A stretch of DNA of 64,000 bases from Planctomycetota bacterium (GTDB lineage Bacteria; Planctomycetota; B15-G4), in contig BQJR01000002.1 in the NCBI GenBank assembly GCA_021604805.1, forward strand, positions 62,001-126,000, in the 5' to 3' direction. The notes below the pieces were generated by a model. It saw only the letters and a program-made list of their open reading frames with translations, did not search any database and had not been told where the DNA came from. Positions 17,044 to 26,439 of this stretch are shown here, in pieces (positions within the stretch are counted from its first letter, which is position 1; the number at the start of each line of letters is the position of its first letter). Both the position numbers and the translations under genes were made by a program.

Positions 17044-19938
17044 ATGCCGAAGCGCAGCGCGTCGAAGGGCGGGACCTCCCGCGGAGTGATCGTGGGCCTG
17101 CTGGGCGTGGGCTTGATCGCGGTGTTGGCGATCTTGTGGTTGCTGGAGGATCGCGGCCACGAAGCACCGCGCGCCACGCTGCCCGGCGCGGCGCAGGCCA
17201 GCGGGTCGTCGCTCCCGCAGGGGTCGGCGAACACGGAGCGCGAGCAACCGCGCGCGCTCGAGAAGGCGGCGGTCGTCACGCCAGAGCCGGAACCCGAGTG
17301 GCCCGACGGCGTGGTGCGCATCGAGCTGAGCGGCCGCGTGGTCGACGAGTTCGGCGCGCCCTGGCCCGGCGCCGAGGTGCTCTTCGTGGCCGACCATCTC
17401 ACGCTGAAGGCAATGCCCGAGCTCGACGCGGGTGTGCCCGGGAATCCGGTCGCGCACTACCCGCGCACGCTCACCGATGCGCAGGGGCGCTTCGTGTTGC
17501 ACGGGCCGCGGCAGTCGCGGCGCGGGCGGGCCGGCACGCGCGGGCAGCTCGACCCCGTGATCGCGATCACCGCCGAGGGCATGGCTTGGCAAGGTCACGC
17601 AGCGCGCGGCTTCACCGGCGAGTCGATGGACCTGGGCGACCTCGCGCTCGTGCACCCCGGCGCGAGCTTCGAGCTGCGCACGGTCGACGAGGACGGCGAG
17701 CCCGTCGCGGGCGTGGTCGTGGGGATGGCGTCGGCAGGCGGGCAGTCCTTCGCTGACGACGACCCGCAACCGCCGACGCAACTCGTCCACCGCGACTACG
17801 GCATCACCGATGAGAACGGCTCCTTGCTCGTGGAGCATCTCTGGTGGACGCGGCTCACGCTCCACCTTGAGAAGCCCGGCTATGTCGCGCCGATGCCGTC
17901 GGTGAATCTCGACACGGGCGGACACGTGGATCTCGGCGAGCTCGTACTCACCGGCGGCCGCAACTTCAGCGGGCTCGTGGTCGACGCCGCGGGGCAGCCC
18001 GTGGACCGAGCGGGCGTGGTGATCGTGGCCAGCGTCATGCTCGACCTCGTCCGCAACGACGGCACCGAAGGCATCGACGCCGCGACTACGCTCTTCGAAC
18101 CCTTCCAGACCAAGGCGCCCTTCACGCACACCGGTGCCGACGGTCGCTTCGAACTGCAGGGCGTGGTCGCCGGCATCAGTCACGAAGCCGCGCTGCTCGC
18201 TTCGGCTCCGGGTTACCGAGTGTCCGCGCTCGAAGGTGTGTTCCTCGACCAGGGTGAGCGCACGATCGTGTTGCAACGCGCGGGCGCCCTCGACGTGGAG
18301 CTGCGCAACGCCGCCACCGATGCGTCGATCGACAACGCGACACTGCGCGCGCTGCAACACACCGGCTTCCCCGACGTGCGCCCGGCAGAGCGCGGCTACA
18401 ACTCGGCCGTGCGCCCCTACGCGGAACTCACCGTAGAAGGCACACGCGTGTTCGACGCCGGCCCGCTCGACGTGTCGCTCTTCGCCGCCGCGCCCGGCTT
18501 CCTCGCGCAACGCGTGCTCCCGCCGCGCCTCGATCCGGGCGAGCAGCGCTCGCTCACGATCCGTCTCGTGCCCGACGACGGTCTGCGCGGACGGGCGCTC
18601 GACGAGCGCGGCGAACCCGTCGTCGACGCGCTCATCGAGCTCAACGCGGCGGCGCCTTTCGGCAGGCTCTGGGGCGCGCAAGAAGTGCGCACCGACGCGC
18701 GCGGCGAGTTCGTCCTCCCCGCGCTGCTGCCGGGCACCTGGAGCGGCAAGGCCAGCAAACCCGGTCATGCCGAGGCCGAGATCGCCGCCTTCGACAGCAC
18801 GCAGTCGCGCGCCGCCTGGGAGCTGCGCCTGCCACGCGGCGCGCGCGTGCACGGCCTGCTGCGCGACGCCGCCGGCGAGCCCACCATCGCGCGCTGGTTG
18901 AAAGCCACGCGCGAGCCCGGCACGCCGCACGCGCTCACGGAATGGGCGCGCGCCGACCGTCACGGTCGCTACGAGTTTCCCGGCCTGCAACCCGGCGACT
19001 GGCTGCTCGAGAGCGCGCCCGGCATCGAACACTGGATCAGCGTGAAGGCCGGCGACGAGCTCGAGCTCGACTTGCAGTTCGCGCCCACGCTGCTGCTCGT
19101 GGGCACCACGCGTCGCGGGTCGAATGTGCTGTCGCAAGTAAAGGTGGAAGCCGAGCGCAACGATCTGGAAGACGGCGAACACGCGCGCAGCGTCTCCACG
19201 CGCAGCCGCGGCGACGGCAACTACGTGCTCGAAGTCGTGGAAGCCGGCAACTACGGCGTGTACTTCCGCACGCTCGACGGCACGCGCCTGAGTCGCGAAG
19301 TGCTGCTGCAACCCGGCGCGCCCACGCGTCTCGACGTGGACTTCGGCCTGGGCGCGATCGCGGGCCGCGCGGTGCTCACGACTCCGGGCGCCACGCTCCC
19401 CGACAACGCCAGGGTCGGCCTACGGCGCGGCGAGGCGCAAGAGCGCGTGGACAGCAGCGGCTTCGACGAGCACGGCCGCTTCCGCTTCGAGCCGCTGATC
19501 GCAGGCAGCTACACGCTCGAGGTCAACACGGAGCTGTTGCAAGCGTTCACGTTGGGACCGATCGAACTGGCCTACGGCGAGCAGCGCGAGGACCTCGAGT
19601 TGAAGCTCGAGCTGGGCGCCGCGCTGAACGGCCGAGTGTTCGAGTCGGGTTCACCCGGTTTCCAAGGCTTCGTCCACCTGCGCCGCATCGACGGGCCCGA
19701 GCTCTACAGGGTCGATTCCGTCAGCTCGCGCTCGGGGTACTACAACTTCCGCAGCCTGCCACCCGGCGACTACCAGCTCGACATCACCACCTTCGCGGAA
19801 CCCGAGCTCGGTCACGGCGAGGGTCAACGCGGCGAACCCGGAGCGGGCCTCCCGTTCTTCGCGCGCGAGACGATCACGCTCAACGCCGGCGAGAAGCACC
19901 GGCTCGAGATCGAAGTGCCGCGCGACGCGGGGAACTGA
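17044..19938 (+). CDS. Membrane-anchored carboxypeptidase-regulatory-like repeat protein (copy 1)
   Basis: A 964-residue protein with an N-terminal basic segment (MPKRSASKGG) and one membrane helix (VIVGLLGVGLIAVLAILWLL). The rest is predicted outside the cytoplasm as a chain of about eight CarboxypepD_reg-like/CnaB-like beta-sandwich repeats. They are recognisable as GRVVDEFGAPWPGAEVLF, DAQGRFVLHG, GLVVDAAGQPVDRAGV, GRALDERGEPVVDALIEL and DARGEFVLPALLPG. Such domains act as adhesive or structural modules with no known catalysis. GGGGAG lies five bases before the ATG. The next gene is a full-length paralogue in the same orientation with a similar leader, so this is a tandem duplication. Confidence 0.8.
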   Translation: MPKRSASKGGTSRGVIVGLLGVGLIAVLAILWLLEDRGHEAPRATLPGAAQASGSSLPQGSANTEREQPRALEKAAVVTPEPEPEWPDGVVRIELSGRVVDEFGAPWPGAEVLFVADHLTLKAMPELDAGVPGNPVAHYPRTLTDAQGRFVLHGPRQSRRGRAGTRGQLDPVIAITAEGMAWQGHAARGFTGESMDLGDLALVHPGASFELRTVDEDGEPVAGVVVGMASAGGQSFADDDPQPPTQLVHRDYGITDENGSLLVEHLWWTRLTLHLEKPGYVAPMPSVNLDTGGHVDLGELVLTGGRNFSGLVVDAAGQPVDRAGVVIVASVMLDLVRNDGTEGIDAATTLFEPFQTKAPFTHTGADGRFELQGVVAGISHEAALLASAPGYRVSALEGVFLDQGERTIVLQRAGALDVELRNAATDASIDNATLRALQHTGFPDVRPAERGYNSAVRPYAELTVEGTRVFDAGPLDVSLFAAAPGFLAQRVLPPRLDPGEQRSLTIRLVPDDGLRGRALDERGEPVVDALIELNAAAPFGRLWGAQEVRTDARGEFVLPALLPGTWSGKASKPGHAEAEIAAFDSTQSRAAWELRLPRGARVHGLLRDAAGEPTIARWLKATREPGTPHALTEWARADRHGRYEFPGLQPGDWLLESAPGIEHWISVKAGDELELDLQFAPTLLLVGTTRRGSNVLSQVKVEAERNDLEDGEHARSVSTRSRGDGNYVLEVVEAGNYGVYFRTLDGTRLSREVLLQPGAPTRLDVDFGLGAIAGRAVLTTPGATLPDNARVGLRRGEAQERVDSSGFDEHGRFRFEPLIAGSYTLEVNTELLQAFTLGPIELAYGEQREDLELKLELGAALNGRVFESGSPGFQGFVHLRRIDGPELYRVDSVSSRSGYYNFRSLPPGDYQLDITTFAEPELGHGEGQRGEPGAGLPFFARETITLNAGEKHRLEIEVPRDAGN

Positions 19939-19975
19939 AGTGGGCTGCTCGCGCGCTTGCGGGGCCGCGAGTCTT

Positions 19976-19995
19976 CGTCACAATCAACGCTGCTG
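19976..19995 (+). promoter_or_regulatory. Conserved upstream word shared by tandem paralogues (copy 2)
   Basis: Second copy of the 20-base word described at 16978-16997, differing at two positions and lying at almost the same distance from its start codon. It is probably part of the promoter or untranslated leader carried along in the tandem duplication. Confidence 0.4.
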
Positions 19996-20038
19996 CGCCT
20001 AGCGATGAGCTCGGAGGAAGCGACACGGGGAGGCGGTG

Positions 20039-22987
20039 ATGTCGAAGCGAAGCGCGTCGAAAGGTGATCACGCTCGCGGTCTGTTGATCGGCCTGCTGGG
20101 GCTGGGAGTGCTCGTCGTGCTGGCGATCTTCTGGCTGTTGGACGAGCGTGGCGACGAGGCAGCCCATGCGTCCCGACCCGACGTGGCGCGCGACAGTGAG
20201 ACGTCCTCGCCCGACTTGCTGATCGAAGCGGCGCGCAACGAACCGCGCGCGCTCGACGAGTCACCGATCACGGAGGCAGCTTCGAGCGGACGCAACTGGC
20301 CCGCGGGCGTGATCCCGATTCGCCTGAGCGGGCGCGTCGTCGATGAACGCGGCGCTCCCTGGCCCGGCGCCAGAGTGCTCTTCGTGGCCGACGGACACAC
20401 GATGTCCACGCTGCCCAAGGAGGAGCGCTTAGGGCTGGCCGACGGCTTCGCGCAGCTTCCCCGCACCCGCACAGATCAGGACGGGCGCTTCGAGATCGAG
20501 GGTCCCTGGCAGTCGCGGCGCGAGCACGCGAGCAGCCACTCGCACATGGATCCGATGGTCGCGATCACCGACGACGAGATGGCTTGGCAAGGTCACAGCG
20601 CGGCGGGTTTCCTCGGCGAGTCGGTGGACCTCGGCGATCTCGTGCTGCGCATGCGCGGCTCGAGCTTCAGCCTGCGCGCCGTCGACGAACAGGGCACACC
20701 GCTCGCGGGCGTGACAGCGACCTACAACGGCGGCCGTCTCCGCGCCCGCACCGACGACGACCCGTTACCGCCCCACCGAGTCGAACACCACCTCGCGGGG
20801 CCGTCAGGCAGTGATGGTCGGTTGCTCGTCGAGCACCTGTGGCCCGCCACGCCGAACATGAAGCTGGAAGTCGCCGGACGCGAAACCACGCTCGTGAAAG
20901 TTGAACTCGAGTACGGCAAGCACGTGGAACTCGGCGACGTGCTGATCCCGCGCGGTCGATCGATCCGCGGCGCGGTGTTCGACACCAGCGGGCAAGCGCT
21001 GCCCGACGCGCTCGTCCGCCCGATGCGCAACAGTTCAGGCACCGAGCTCGACCAGCGCTCGCCGCAAGCGCGCGATGTCGCCGCTGTCACCACGCCGTCC
21101 GCGCGCGACGAGACCTCCGCGACCTCCGACGCTCACGGCCGCTTCGTGCTCACCGGACTCCCGTCGAAAGATGCCGAGGTCGCGCTGCTCGCCACGGCTC
21201 CCGGATTCCGCAGCGCGCTGCTCCGCGACGTCGCGCTCGACAGTGAAGAGGTCACGTTCACACTCGAGCGCGCCGCGAGCTACAGCGTGAGCGTGCTCAG
21301 CGCGCGCGACGGCAGCGCGCTCCACGAGGCCTCCGTGCTCGCGATGCAACGCACCGGCATCCCCGAAAAACCGCCGGCCGACGGCATCTCCGAATGGCTC
21401 TGGCGGCCGTTCCTTCCGCTCGACGTGGAGTCGGGCTCCTTCGTGGACAGCGGCCCGTTGGGCGTGACGCTCTTCGTGGCGGCGGCCGGTCACCGCGCGC
21501 GCCGACTCGATCTCGAACCCGCGGCGCCCGGCGCGTCGGAGACCGTGATCGTGGAGCTCGAGCCCGCACTCAGCGTGCGCGGTCAAGTGCTCGACGACCA
21601 AGGCGAGCCGGTGCGCAACGCCCGACTCGAAACCACACCCGCAGCGCCCTACGAACGGATGTTCGAGAACACCGAGCGTCACAGCGACGAGCAAGGTCGC
21701 TTCGAGTTCCCGCTGCTGCAAGCGTCGAGCTGGGTGCTGCGAGCCAGCAAGCCCGGCTACCTCGAGACCACCCTCGACCCGCTTCCCTGGGACCTGATCG
21801 AGGAGCCACTGGAGGTGGTCTTGGAGCGCCAGGCGCAGCTGCGCGGTCGACTCCTCGCCGCCGACGGTTCGCCCGCTGTCGGCGAGTGGGTGCGCGCCAC
21901 ATCGCGCAAGGAGCTCGACGCGATGGCGGCCGCCGAAGCTGATCCCGAGGTCCGGCCGGAGACGCTGAGGGGGCGTTGGTTCATGCTGCCGCGCAGCTGG
22001 GCGCGCGCTGATCGCAACGGCGAGTTCACCTTCACGAGTTTGCATCCTGGCGACTGGCGCATCGAAGCGGCTCCCGGCGTCGACCTCTGGGTCACCGTGG
22101 AGCTCGACAGCGTGATCGACTTGGCGTTGCAACTCGAGCCCGGCACGCTGCTGCACGGTGTGACACGTCAAGCCGGGCTCCCGCTCGCACAAGTCCTCGT
22201 GAGTGCGAAGCGCGTCGAAGAGAACCCGAACGTGCGCGTCAACAGCACCACGACGCGCAGCGCCGCCGACGGGAACTACCAACTCACGCTTCCCGGAGCC
22301 GGTCACTACGACGTGCTCTTCAACGCCTCGGCCGGCACGACTCTCAAACGCAACGTGGAACTGCGCGCAGCCTCGACTGCGGAACTCAACGTGGAGTTCG
22401 GCACGGCGGCGATCGGCGGACGCGCCTTCTTCGGGCCGGAACGAGGCGCACCGCCCGAGCGCGCCAGAGTGAGCCTGCATCTCAACGAGGCGCACGTCGA
22501 CAGCTCCGACCTGGATGCCGAGGGTCGCTTCCTGTTCGAGCCGCTCGAACCCGGCGACTACCACTTGAAGTTCTCCGGGAGCCTCGTCCAGCCCACCGAA
22601 TTCGGTCCGATCAGCTTGGGCGACGGCGAGCGGCGCCTGGACCTCGAGGTGTTCGCCGAGCGTGCCGCGCAGGTCTCCGGACTCGTGCGCCGGAAAGACG
22701 GCACGGGCTTCGAGGGCTACCTGCATCTCCGGCGAATCGACGGCCCCGAGCACTACCTGATCGCTGGACTCTCACTCGACAACGAGTGGTACTGGTTCAG
22801 CAGCCTGCCACCCGGCGAGTGGCGCCTCGACCTCGCGGACTTCTATGAGCAGGAAATGGGACGCGGACCAGGACTGCGCGGCGAGCCCGGCGTGGAACTG
22901 CCGCTGATCGCGACCGAGTTCGTCACGCTGAGCGCGGGACAAGATCTTCGACTCGACATCACGGCGCCGCCGCTCAGCGATCACTGA
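20039..22987 (+). CDS. Membrane-anchored carboxypeptidase-regulatory-like repeat protein (copy 2)
   Basis: A 982-residue paralogue of the preceding protein. The N-terminus (MSKRSASKGDHARG then a membrane helix ending AIFWLLDERG) is closely similar, and the same order of beta-sandwich repeats follows (GRVVDERGAPWPGARVLFV, GAVFDTSGQALPDALV, GQVLDDQGEPVRNARLET), ending in GYLHLRRIDGPEHY, matched in copy 1 by GFVHLRRIDGPELY. The middle repeats have diverged more than the ends. GGGGAGG lies five bases before the ATG at 20039, so I prefer it over the GTG three bases earlier. The protein is probably anchored in the inner membrane with the repeats in the periplasm or envelope space. The stop is six bases from the stop of the convergent antiporter gene. 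Confidence 0.8.
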   Translation: MSKRSASKGDHARGLLIGLLGLGVLVVLAIFWLLDERGDEAAHASRPDVARDSETSSPDLLIEAARNEPRALDESPITEAASSGRNWPAGVIPIRLSGRVVDERGAPWPGARVLFVADGHTMSTLPKEERLGLADGFAQLPRTRTDQDGRFEIEGPWQSRREHASSHSHMDPMVAITDDEMAWQGHSAAGFLGESVDLGDLVLRMRGSSFSLRAVDEQGTPLAGVTATYNGGRLRARTDDDPLPPHRVEHHLAGPSGSDGRLLVEHLWPATPNMKLEVAGRETTLVKVELEYGKHVELGDVLIPRGRSIRGAVFDTSGQALPDALVRPMRNSSGTELDQRSPQARDVAAVTTPSARDETSATSDAHGRFVLTGLPSKDAEVALLATAPGFRSALLRDVALDSEEVTFTLERAASYSVSVLSARDGSALHEASVLAMQRTGIPEKPPADGISEWLWRPFLPLDVESGSFVDSGPLGVTLFVAAAGHRARRLDLEPAAPGASETVIVELEPALSVRGQVLDDQGEPVRNARLETTPAAPYERMFENTERHSDEQGRFEFPLLQASSWVLRASKPGYLETTLDPLPWDLIEEPLEVVLERQAQLRGRLLAADGSPAVGEWVRATSRKELDAMAAAEADPEVRPETLRGRWFMLPRSWARADRNGEFTFTSLHPGDWRIEAAPGVDLWVTVELDSVIDLALQLEPGTLLHGVTRQAGLPLAQVLVSAKRVEENPNVRVNSTTTRSAADGNYQLTLPGAGHYDVLFNASAGTTLKRNVELRAASTAELNVEFGTAAIGGRAFFGPERGAPPERARVSLHLNEAHVDSSDLDAEGRFLFEPLEPGDYHLKFSGSLVQPTEFGPISLGDGERRLDLEVFAERAAQVSGLVRRKDGTGFEGYLHLRRIDGPEHYLIAGLSLDNEWYWFSSLPPGEWRLDLADFYEQEMGRGPGLRGEPGVELPLIATEFVTLSAGQDLRLDITAPPLSDH

Positions 22988-22993
22988 CGGGCG

Positions 22994-24208
22994 CTAGTGC
23001 GTGCCGGTAACTTCCGCCGGCGCAGCGCTGTCGCCCCCCGGCGCAACGCCGCCCAACTCCGTCCCGCCCAAGTGATGCACGAGTGAGTTCCACAGCGGGC
23101 TCAGCAGCAGCGTGCAGCCGATCACGCCGAGGATGCCTTGGTAGGCGTACTCGGAGATGATGCCGCCTGCGCGACCGACGGCGGCGAGCACGAAGCTGAA
23201 CTCACCCACCGGCGCGAGCAGCGCGCCGATCGACCAGGCCGTGGGCCAGCGACGTCCGAGCAGCTTCAGGATGCCGGCGTTGATCAAAGTGTTCAGCACC
23301 ATCGTGGCGACGACGAGGATCGACACCATGAGCCAGTGCTCGAGCAGGAAGTCGAGGTCGATGAGCAGGCCGACCGACACGAAGAAGAGCGCCACGAGCA
23401 ACACGCGGAAGGGTTCGAGGCTGCGGTGTACCCAATCGGTTTCGTTGGCGGCGGCCACGACCACGCCGGCCACGAAGGCGCCCAGCGCGGTGGACAAACC
23501 GAGCGTGGCCGTCACCCAAGCGAAACCGAAACAGAGCAGGAAGGCGGCGAAGACTTGCAGCTCGTGATCGTCGCGGAGCCACTTGCCGAAGGGCAGGCTG
23601 AGTCGGTCGCGACGCGCGATCGCGGTGAGCAGCGCGCCCAGCAACACGGCGCCGAACACCTGCTTGCCGAGCGTGAGCATCGAGGGCGTCTCGCCGGCGA
23701 AAGTGCTCAGGATCACGAGCATCGGCACGATGGCCATGTCTTGCGCGATGAGGATGCCGAGCGCGTCGCGCCCGCGCGGTGAGTTGAGTTCGCGCTTGCC
23801 CTGCAGCAGCGAGACGACCACCGCCGTGCTGCTGAGGCTGATCGCGAAGCCGATCAACAAGATGCGCGGCATGGGCCAGTCGAGCCACATGCCGAGCGCG
23901 AAGGCGCTGGCCACGCTGGCCGTGATCTGCAGCGCCGTGCCGCCCACCGCCACGCGCCAACCGCGCGCGAGGTGCGGGAAGGACACTTCCATCCCCACGA
24001 AGAAGAGCAGCAGCACCACGCCCACGTCGCCGAGTCGCGCGAGCGTGGCTTCGTCGTCGAACAGTCCGAGCACGTGCGGACCGAGCAGCACGCCGCCGAT
24101 CAGGTAAGCGATCACGTGCGGCTGCTTCACCGCGCGCATCAGGATCCCGACGAGCAACACGCCGGCCAGCGCGGCGATGATCGTCGGGAGCAGCGGATCC
24201 ATGTGCAT
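22994..24208 (-). CDS. CPA2-family cation:proton antiporter (Kef-type membrane domain)
   Basis: A 404-residue integral membrane protein with about twelve helices and the sodium/hydrogen exchanger fold: GVLLGPHVLGLF near the N-terminus, LLLFFVGMEV, ISLSSTAVVVSLL, LGILIAQDMAIVPML (the QD pair of the ion-binding helix), and GAFVAGVVVA. It exchanges K+ or Na+ for protons across the inner membrane. There is no C-terminal TrkA-N/RCK domain, so ligand gating by nucleotides or glutathione, as in KefB/C, is not expected. The ATG at 24208 lies ten bases after TACCGT (24219-24224). An ATG at 24202 and a GTG at 24220 are alternatives. It follows the OPT transporter gene on the same strand. Confidence 0.85.
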   Translation of the reverse strand: MHMDPLLPTIIAALAGVLLVGILMRAVKQPHVIAYLIGGVLLGPHVLGLFDDEATLARLGDVGVVLLLFFVGMEVSFPHLARGWRVAVGGTALQITASVASAFALGMWLDWPMPRILLIGFAISLSSTAVVVSLLQGKRELNSPRGRDALGILIAQDMAIVPMLVILSTFAGETPSMLTLGKQVFGAVLLGALLTAIARRDRLSLPFGKWLRDDHELQVFAAFLLCFGFAWVTATLGLSTALGAFVAGVVVAAANETDWVHRSLEPFRVLLVALFFVSVGLLIDLDFLLEHWLMVSILVVATMVLNTLINAGILKLLGRRWPTAWSIGALLAPVGEFSFVLAAVGRAGGIISEYAYQGILGVIGCTLLLSPLWNSLVHHLGGTELGGVAPGGDSAAPAEVTGTH

Positions 24209-24218
24209 GACGACGCCC

Positions 24219-24224
24219 ACGGTA
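24219..24224 (-). promoter_or_regulatory. TACCGT -10-like box upstream of antiporter
   Basis: On the minus strand TACCGT lies ten bases before the ATG at 24208, and no ribosome-binding site is visible. This fits the TAnnnT-near-start pattern of this window and would give an mRNA with little or no leader. Confidence 0.35.
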
Positions 24225-24278
24225 GCGCGTGGGTGTGTGGGTCAGCAGCTCGAACTCAGCTCGGTGGGCGCCCTGCGA

Positions 24279-26138
24279 TCAGCCGATGCTGAACCACTCG
24301 GCGTCGAAGAGCTTGAAGGCCTCGCTGAGCACGACCCACAGGATGCTCACGACGGCGCCCGCGGCGAACACCGACGCGCCTGCGAGCATCGTGTCGTTGC
24401 CGGCTTCCTCGGTGGCTTCGGCCAACTCGGCGTCGCGCTTGCCGCGGGTGTAGAACCACGTGACGATCACCTTGATCAGTCCGCCTCCGAAGATCGCGGC
24501 GGACGCTTCCACGCCCACGAGCATGCCGATGCCGATACCGAAGAGTGACGGCATCAAGCTCGCCGTCTTGGGCCACACGGTCAGGTAGGCGTAGCCGCAG
24601 CCCACGATGCTGAGCGCGATGACGGCGGTCCAGATGCCTTCGTAGGCGGGCATGCCTTCGGCCATCGTGCGCGCGACGCCGGCCCAGACCTGCGCGCCGG
24701 GCGCCTTGAGCGTGGAGTCGGGGCCGAGACCGAGCTTGGCGTAGAGCATCAGCAACACGGGCACCGCCACGAGCGCGCCCACGATCGAGCCCACGAGCTG
24801 CACCGAGGTTTGGTGCACGGGGTTCGCGTCGACCAGGTGTCCCGTGCGGTAGTCCTGCATCATGTCGACGGCCACCGCGGCGAGCGTGCCGCCCACCACC
24901 GCCATGCCGAGCAGCGCCGTCACGTTGCTGTCGACCAGCGTGGCGAAGCCCGCGAGGAACACAATCGCCACCAGACGCACCGGGTTGATGTCGGTGTCAC
25001 CGGACACACGCCCGTTCACGATGCACAGCGGCCAGGCCACGGCGATCACGAGCAAGGTCACGGGCCACGGCATGCCGAACACGGCCTGAGCGCCGATCGA
25101 AACGAGCGTCGCGCCGACCAGGAGCAGCACGCCCATCAGCCCTTTGTAAGCCTTCGGCGAGGTGTAGTTCGTGGCCCCCGGCGTGAAGCCCGGCGGCACC
25201 ACAGCGGGTGTGCGGAAGAGGTACGCGAACACGATCGCCGCAAGCGTGGGCAGCGTGAGCACCGCGATCGACATCCACACTTTCCAGTCGCCGAACATGC
25301 GCGCGAAGTTTTCGCCGTCGGGGACCACGGCCGTCTCAAGCATGGGCAGCAACAAGAAAGGCACACCCAATGCGCCGATCAACATGCCGAGTCCGATGCG
25401 CGGGCCGACCACGAGTCCGATGCCGTAGTAGAGCGGGTCGCCGCCGATGCCGACGCTGCGCGCGACACCTTGGAAGGGTTCGAGTTCGTGAGTGACGTCG
25501 CTGATCACGGGCTTGGGTGCCGCGCCGCCGGCGGTCACGATCTCAGCGATGCGCTGCGGCGACGTCCACACCACGAGTTTCAGCGTGGCCCACACCGCCG
25601 CGATCGAGCCCCAGAGCTTGAGCATGTACACGGGCTTGTTGCGTTCGCCCGGCGCCACCTCTTTGGTGACGGTGCGCTGGATGACCGCGCAGGCCGTGCC
25701 CGACGGAAAGAAGTAGCGCACCATTGTCTTGCGCACGCTCGAGCCCACGATCGCGCCCACGAAGCCCATGGCCGCGAAGAGCGCCGTGAGCGTGACGGGG
25801 TCGGGGTCGAAGTCGGGATCGATCAGGTACACGGCGGCGTAGCTCGCCATGGCGAAACCGATCGAGCCGCCGGCGCTGGCCATGGTCTGGCCGAGGTTGA
25901 TCGAGTGCACGCTGGGTTTGCGACCGCGGCCCAGGATGCCCAGCACCAACACCGACCCCAGCACCGCGATGATCGAGCCCGTGTCGCCCCAGCCGATGAG
26001 CAGCGTGGTGTAGATGTTCGCGGCGGCGAGGGCGCCGGCCAGGATCGCGAAGGTGATCCACTCGCTGGCGCGCAGGTTCGGGAAGAAGCGGCCGTCGTTC
26101 TCGAGACGCGTGTCGCCGCTGGGTCGGGGGTCGCTCAT
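24279..26138 (-). CDS. OPT family oligopeptide/metal-chelate transporter
   Basis: A 619-residue polytopic membrane protein of the OPT/YSL family, with roughly fifteen hydrophobic segments. Typical family features include NIYTTLLIGWGDTGSIIAVL near the N-terminus, LGQTMASAGGSIGFAMA, FFPSGTACAVIQRTV, a GIGLVVGPRIGLGMLIGA helix and QDYRTGHLVDANPVHQ. Members carry peptides or metal-siderophore-like chelates, using the proton gradient. The start at 26138 is preceded by GGAG at seven bases. The frame extends to 26678, but that extension is Ala/Arg/Ser-rich and antisense to the next gene's promoter, so I reject it. The antiporter follows with a 70-base gap. Confidence 0.85.
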   Translation of the reverse strand: MSDPRPSGDTRLENDGRFFPNLRASEWITFAILAGALAAANIYTTLLIGWGDTGSIIAVLGSVLVLGILGRGRKPSVHSINLGQTMASAGGSIGFAMASYAAVYLIDPDFDPDPVTLTALFAAMGFVGAIVGSSVRKTMVRYFFPSGTACAVIQRTVTKEVAPGERNKPVYMLKLWGSIAAVWATLKLVVWTSPQRIAEIVTAGGAAPKPVISDVTHELEPFQGVARSVGIGGDPLYYGIGLVVGPRIGLGMLIGALGVPFLLLPMLETAVVPDGENFARMFGDWKVWMSIAVLTLPTLAAIVFAYLFRTPAVVPPGFTPGATNYTSPKAYKGLMGVLLLVGATLVSIGAQAVFGMPWPVTLLVIAVAWPLCIVNGRVSGDTDINPVRLVAIVFLAGFATLVDSNVTALLGMAVVGGTLAAVAVDMMQDYRTGHLVDANPVHQTSVQLVGSIVGALVAVPVLLMLYAKLGLGPDSTLKAPGAQVWAGVARTMAEGMPAYEGIWTAVIALSIVGCGYAYLTVWPKTASLMPSLFGIGIGMLVGVEASAAIFGGGLIKVIVTWFYTRGKRDAELAEATEEAGNDTMLAGASVFAAGAVVSILWVVLSEAFKLFDAEWFSIG

Positions 26139-26417
26139 GCTCAGGCTCCGGGGTTCGGCTGGGCCCGGAGCGACTCCTCCGGGGCGCGATGTTTGTCGCA
26201 GCCTGGCCGCGCACGCGCAAGGGGCGGACGCCGCCAGACCCGCCGACACGCGGCGGTCTGCGGGCCTGCGCGGGGGTCGAGCCGCGGCTCGCGTCAGCTG
26301 GGAACTGCGGGCGGCGACTGAGCGTCTCCCCACCTCAGCCCGGCCAAGTTGCGCCGAATCGCCAGGACCGCTTTCCGGCGTGCTGATGACGCCATCCACA
26401 CAGCTCGCCCGCGCTGC

Positions 26418-26423
26418 TACGCT
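26418..26423 (+). promoter_or_regulatory. TACGCT extended -10-like box upstream of TPR gene
   Basis: TGC-TACGCT, an extended -10-like element, lies 16 bases before the ATG at 26440. Transcription from it would start after the in-frame ATG at 26386, which favours the downstream start codon. Confidence 0.35.
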
Positions 26424-26439
26424 GCGCGCGTCCCGTCCC

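Noticed and set aside
15844-19311. An 1155-codon open frame on the minus strand
   Set aside because: It lies antisense to the SGNH and carboxypeptidase-regulatory-like genes. Its product is His/Arg/Ala-rich with no domain, as expected for a shadow frame in GC-rich DNA.
24810-26321. A 503-codon plus-strand frame in the OPT transporter
   Set aside because: It is antisense to a clear polytopic transporter and is composed mainly of His, Arg, Glu and Asp.
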